The notes beneath the pieces are model-generated. The model searched no databases. It worked only from the letters and a program-made list of their open reading frames with translations, and was not told the origin of the DNA. Positions 62,877 through 64,000 of a stretch of DNA of 64,000 bases are shown here, in pieces (position 1 is the first letter of the stretch; each line of letters begins with the position of its first letter). A program made the translations under genes and the position numbers. The stretch is from Lunatimonas lonarensis (GTDB taxonomy: Bacteria; Bacteroidota; Bacteroidia; Cytophagales; Cyclobacteriaceae): assembly GCF_000390185.1 (NCBI RefSeq), contig NZ_AQHR01000066.1:1-64000 (forward strand), read 5' to 3'.

Positions 62877-64000
62877 ATGAAGGAAACTTTTCTGGTTTTC
62901 GCTGTAATGCTGCTCATCGGCTGCTCCAAATCCAAGGACTCACTGCCTCCACCCAATATCTTATGGATTACTCATGAAGATATGAGCCCAATTTATGGTT
63001 GCTATGGAGATGAATACGCCCGAACTCCCCATATTGATGAACTGGCTGCAAAAAGTGTTCGATTTGATTGGGCGTTTTCAAATGCACCTATTTGTGCACC
63101 CGCACGATCTACGCTTATCTCGGGGATGTTTGCCCCTTCACTTGGTACCCAGCATTTGAGATCTGATATACCACTTCCTGAGGGTTTTAGGATTTTTCCC
63201 CAGCTCCTTAGGGATGCAGGGTATTATACGACCAACAACGTAAAGACTGACTATAACTTCTCTGCTGAAGGAAGATGGGATGAAAGCAGCCAAACGGCCC
63301 ATTGGAGAAACAGACCGGAGGGTAAGCCGTTTTTTAGTGTGTTTAATTTTATGATTACCCATGAGGGCCCCACCAATGCATTGCGGGCTTCCGATACGGA
63401 GGGACTTACCGAGTGGAATGACCCACATGAGGCGCGCCTACCTCCCTTTATTCCGGACTCCCCGGTCATGCGGCAGCTTTGGGCCCATATGTATGACTTG
63501 CTCGCTGTTTTTGATCAAGGTGTGGGCAGGATCCTTACGGAATTGGAGGAGGACGGACTGTTGGAGAATACCATTATCTTCGTTTTTTCCGACCATGGCA
63601 ACGGGATACCGGGGTACAAGCGGTGGTTGAATAATGCGGGCCTACAGGTTCCATTTATCCTGCATATACCTAAAAAATACCAACACCTTGCCCCTTTTTT
63701 GACCGAGAGCTCTACAGACCGGCCCGTTTCCTTTGTCGATTTTGCACCTACGGTACTGGGGTTGGCGGGTTTAGAAGCTCCTGAGTGGATGGAGGGGGTT
63801 GATTTTCTCGCCACGGCAAAGCCGGAGACATCCTACGTATATGGCTACCGTGATCGGGCAGATGATTGTTACGAAGTCGCTAGATCCGTTTTTGACGGCA
63901 GATACCTGTATGTTAGGCACTTTATGCCTCAGTTGCCCTATTTTCAAAAAGCGGTGATTTTCGAAAAGGAAGGCTCCTATGCGGAATTCAACAGGCTTTA
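62877..64000 (+). CDS. Sulfatase, Cys-type lipoprotein, 3' end outside the window
   Basis: At least 374 residues; the frame is open at the window end. A lipoprotein signal (VMLLIGC, Cys16) leads to NILWITHEDMSPIYGCYGDE and the signature C73-A-P-A-R77, where Ser of CxPSR is replaced by Ala, which is accepted in the CxAxR-type signature. VFSDHGNGIPGYK is a later metal region. The THEDMSP opening is typical for a sulfatase branch different from the other two here. The substrate is unknown. Confidence 0.93.
   Translation, partial: MKETFLVFAVMLLIGCSKSKDSLPPPNILWITHEDMSPIYGCYGDEYARTPHIDELAAKSVRFDWAFSNAPICAPARSTLISGMFAPSLGTQHLRSDIPLPEGFRIFPQLLRDAGYYTTNNVKTDYNFSAEGRWDESSQTAHWRNRPEGKPFFSVFNFMITHEGPTNALRASDTEGLTEWNDPHEARLPPFIPDSPVMRQLWAHMYDLLAVFDQGVGRILTELEEDGLLENTIIFVFSDHGNGIPGYKRWLNNAGLQVPFILHIPKKYQHLAPFLTESSTDRPVSFVDFAPTVLGLAGLEAPEWMEGVDFLATAKPETSYVYGYRDRADDCYEVARSVFDGRYLYVRHFMPQLPYFQKAVIFEKEGSYAEFNRL

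Overview
The window looks like chromosomal DNA of a marine or saline Bacteroidota bacterium, most likely of the order Cytophagales (Cyclobacteriaceae-like). The reasons are: a TonB-dependent receptor with an N-terminal STN and a carboxypeptidase-regulatory domain next to a DUF4249 lipoprotein; several Cys-type sulfatases; Tat-exported Gfo/Idh/MocA oxidoreductases; PVC-type heme proteins; promoter-like TAnnTTTG boxes; and A-rich start regions without clear Shine-Dalgarno sites. No rRNA, transposase, integrase, phage structural gene or CRISPR array was seen.

Layout. 1-665: an unusual tandem array on the minus strand of tRNA-Asp-derived units with 16-bp palindromes built into their D and anticodon arms, split by a small GIY-YIG endonuclease gene. 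932-7582: housekeeping and lipid genes (accA, patatin lipase, acyltransferase, YihY membrane protein, SDR, small membrane protein, TetR regulator, tyrS). 7731-13622: a CE15-like esterase, a ceramidase-like hydrolase, an EEP-fold hydrolase and a glycogen branching enzyme. 13676-23909: a polysaccharide and peptide degradation region (PmoA-like/propeller/cytochrome c fusion, sulfatase, GH29 fucosidase, M28 peptidase, SnoaL-like lipoprotein). 24073-29259: a three-gene operon of alpha/beta hydrolase, membrane metallophosphoesterase and an FeS-motif GMC oxidoreductase, followed by a luciferase-like monooxygenase. 30818-33243: a YceI-porin-YceI operon. 33249-39548: a TonB receptor operon of four genes. 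39676-44988: a tightly coupled four-gene membrane cluster that joins two phage-lysin-type domains to two DUF4230 proteins. 45252-47878: a two-subunit molybdenum hydroxylase. 48023-64000: a transglutaminase-like lipoprotein, a DUF6797 cytochrome protein, two Gfo/Idh/MocA proteins, a TPR sensor kinase, a LamG protein, a DUF1593 hydrolase, two more sulfatases (the last runs off the end) and a pirin.

How the genes may work together. Sulfatases, fucosidase, CE15 esterase, LamG, DUF1593 and Gfo/Idh/MocA proteins fit extracellular or periplasmic breakdown of sulfated, fucosylated glycans, but no SusC/SusD pair is present, so this is not a canonical PUL. The two heme proteins could pass electrons from periplasmic sugar oxidation. 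The most unusual pieces are the tRNA-Asp/palindrome/GIY-YIG array and the lysin-domain/DUF4230 membrane operon. No published system that matches either came to mind, but no database search was possible.
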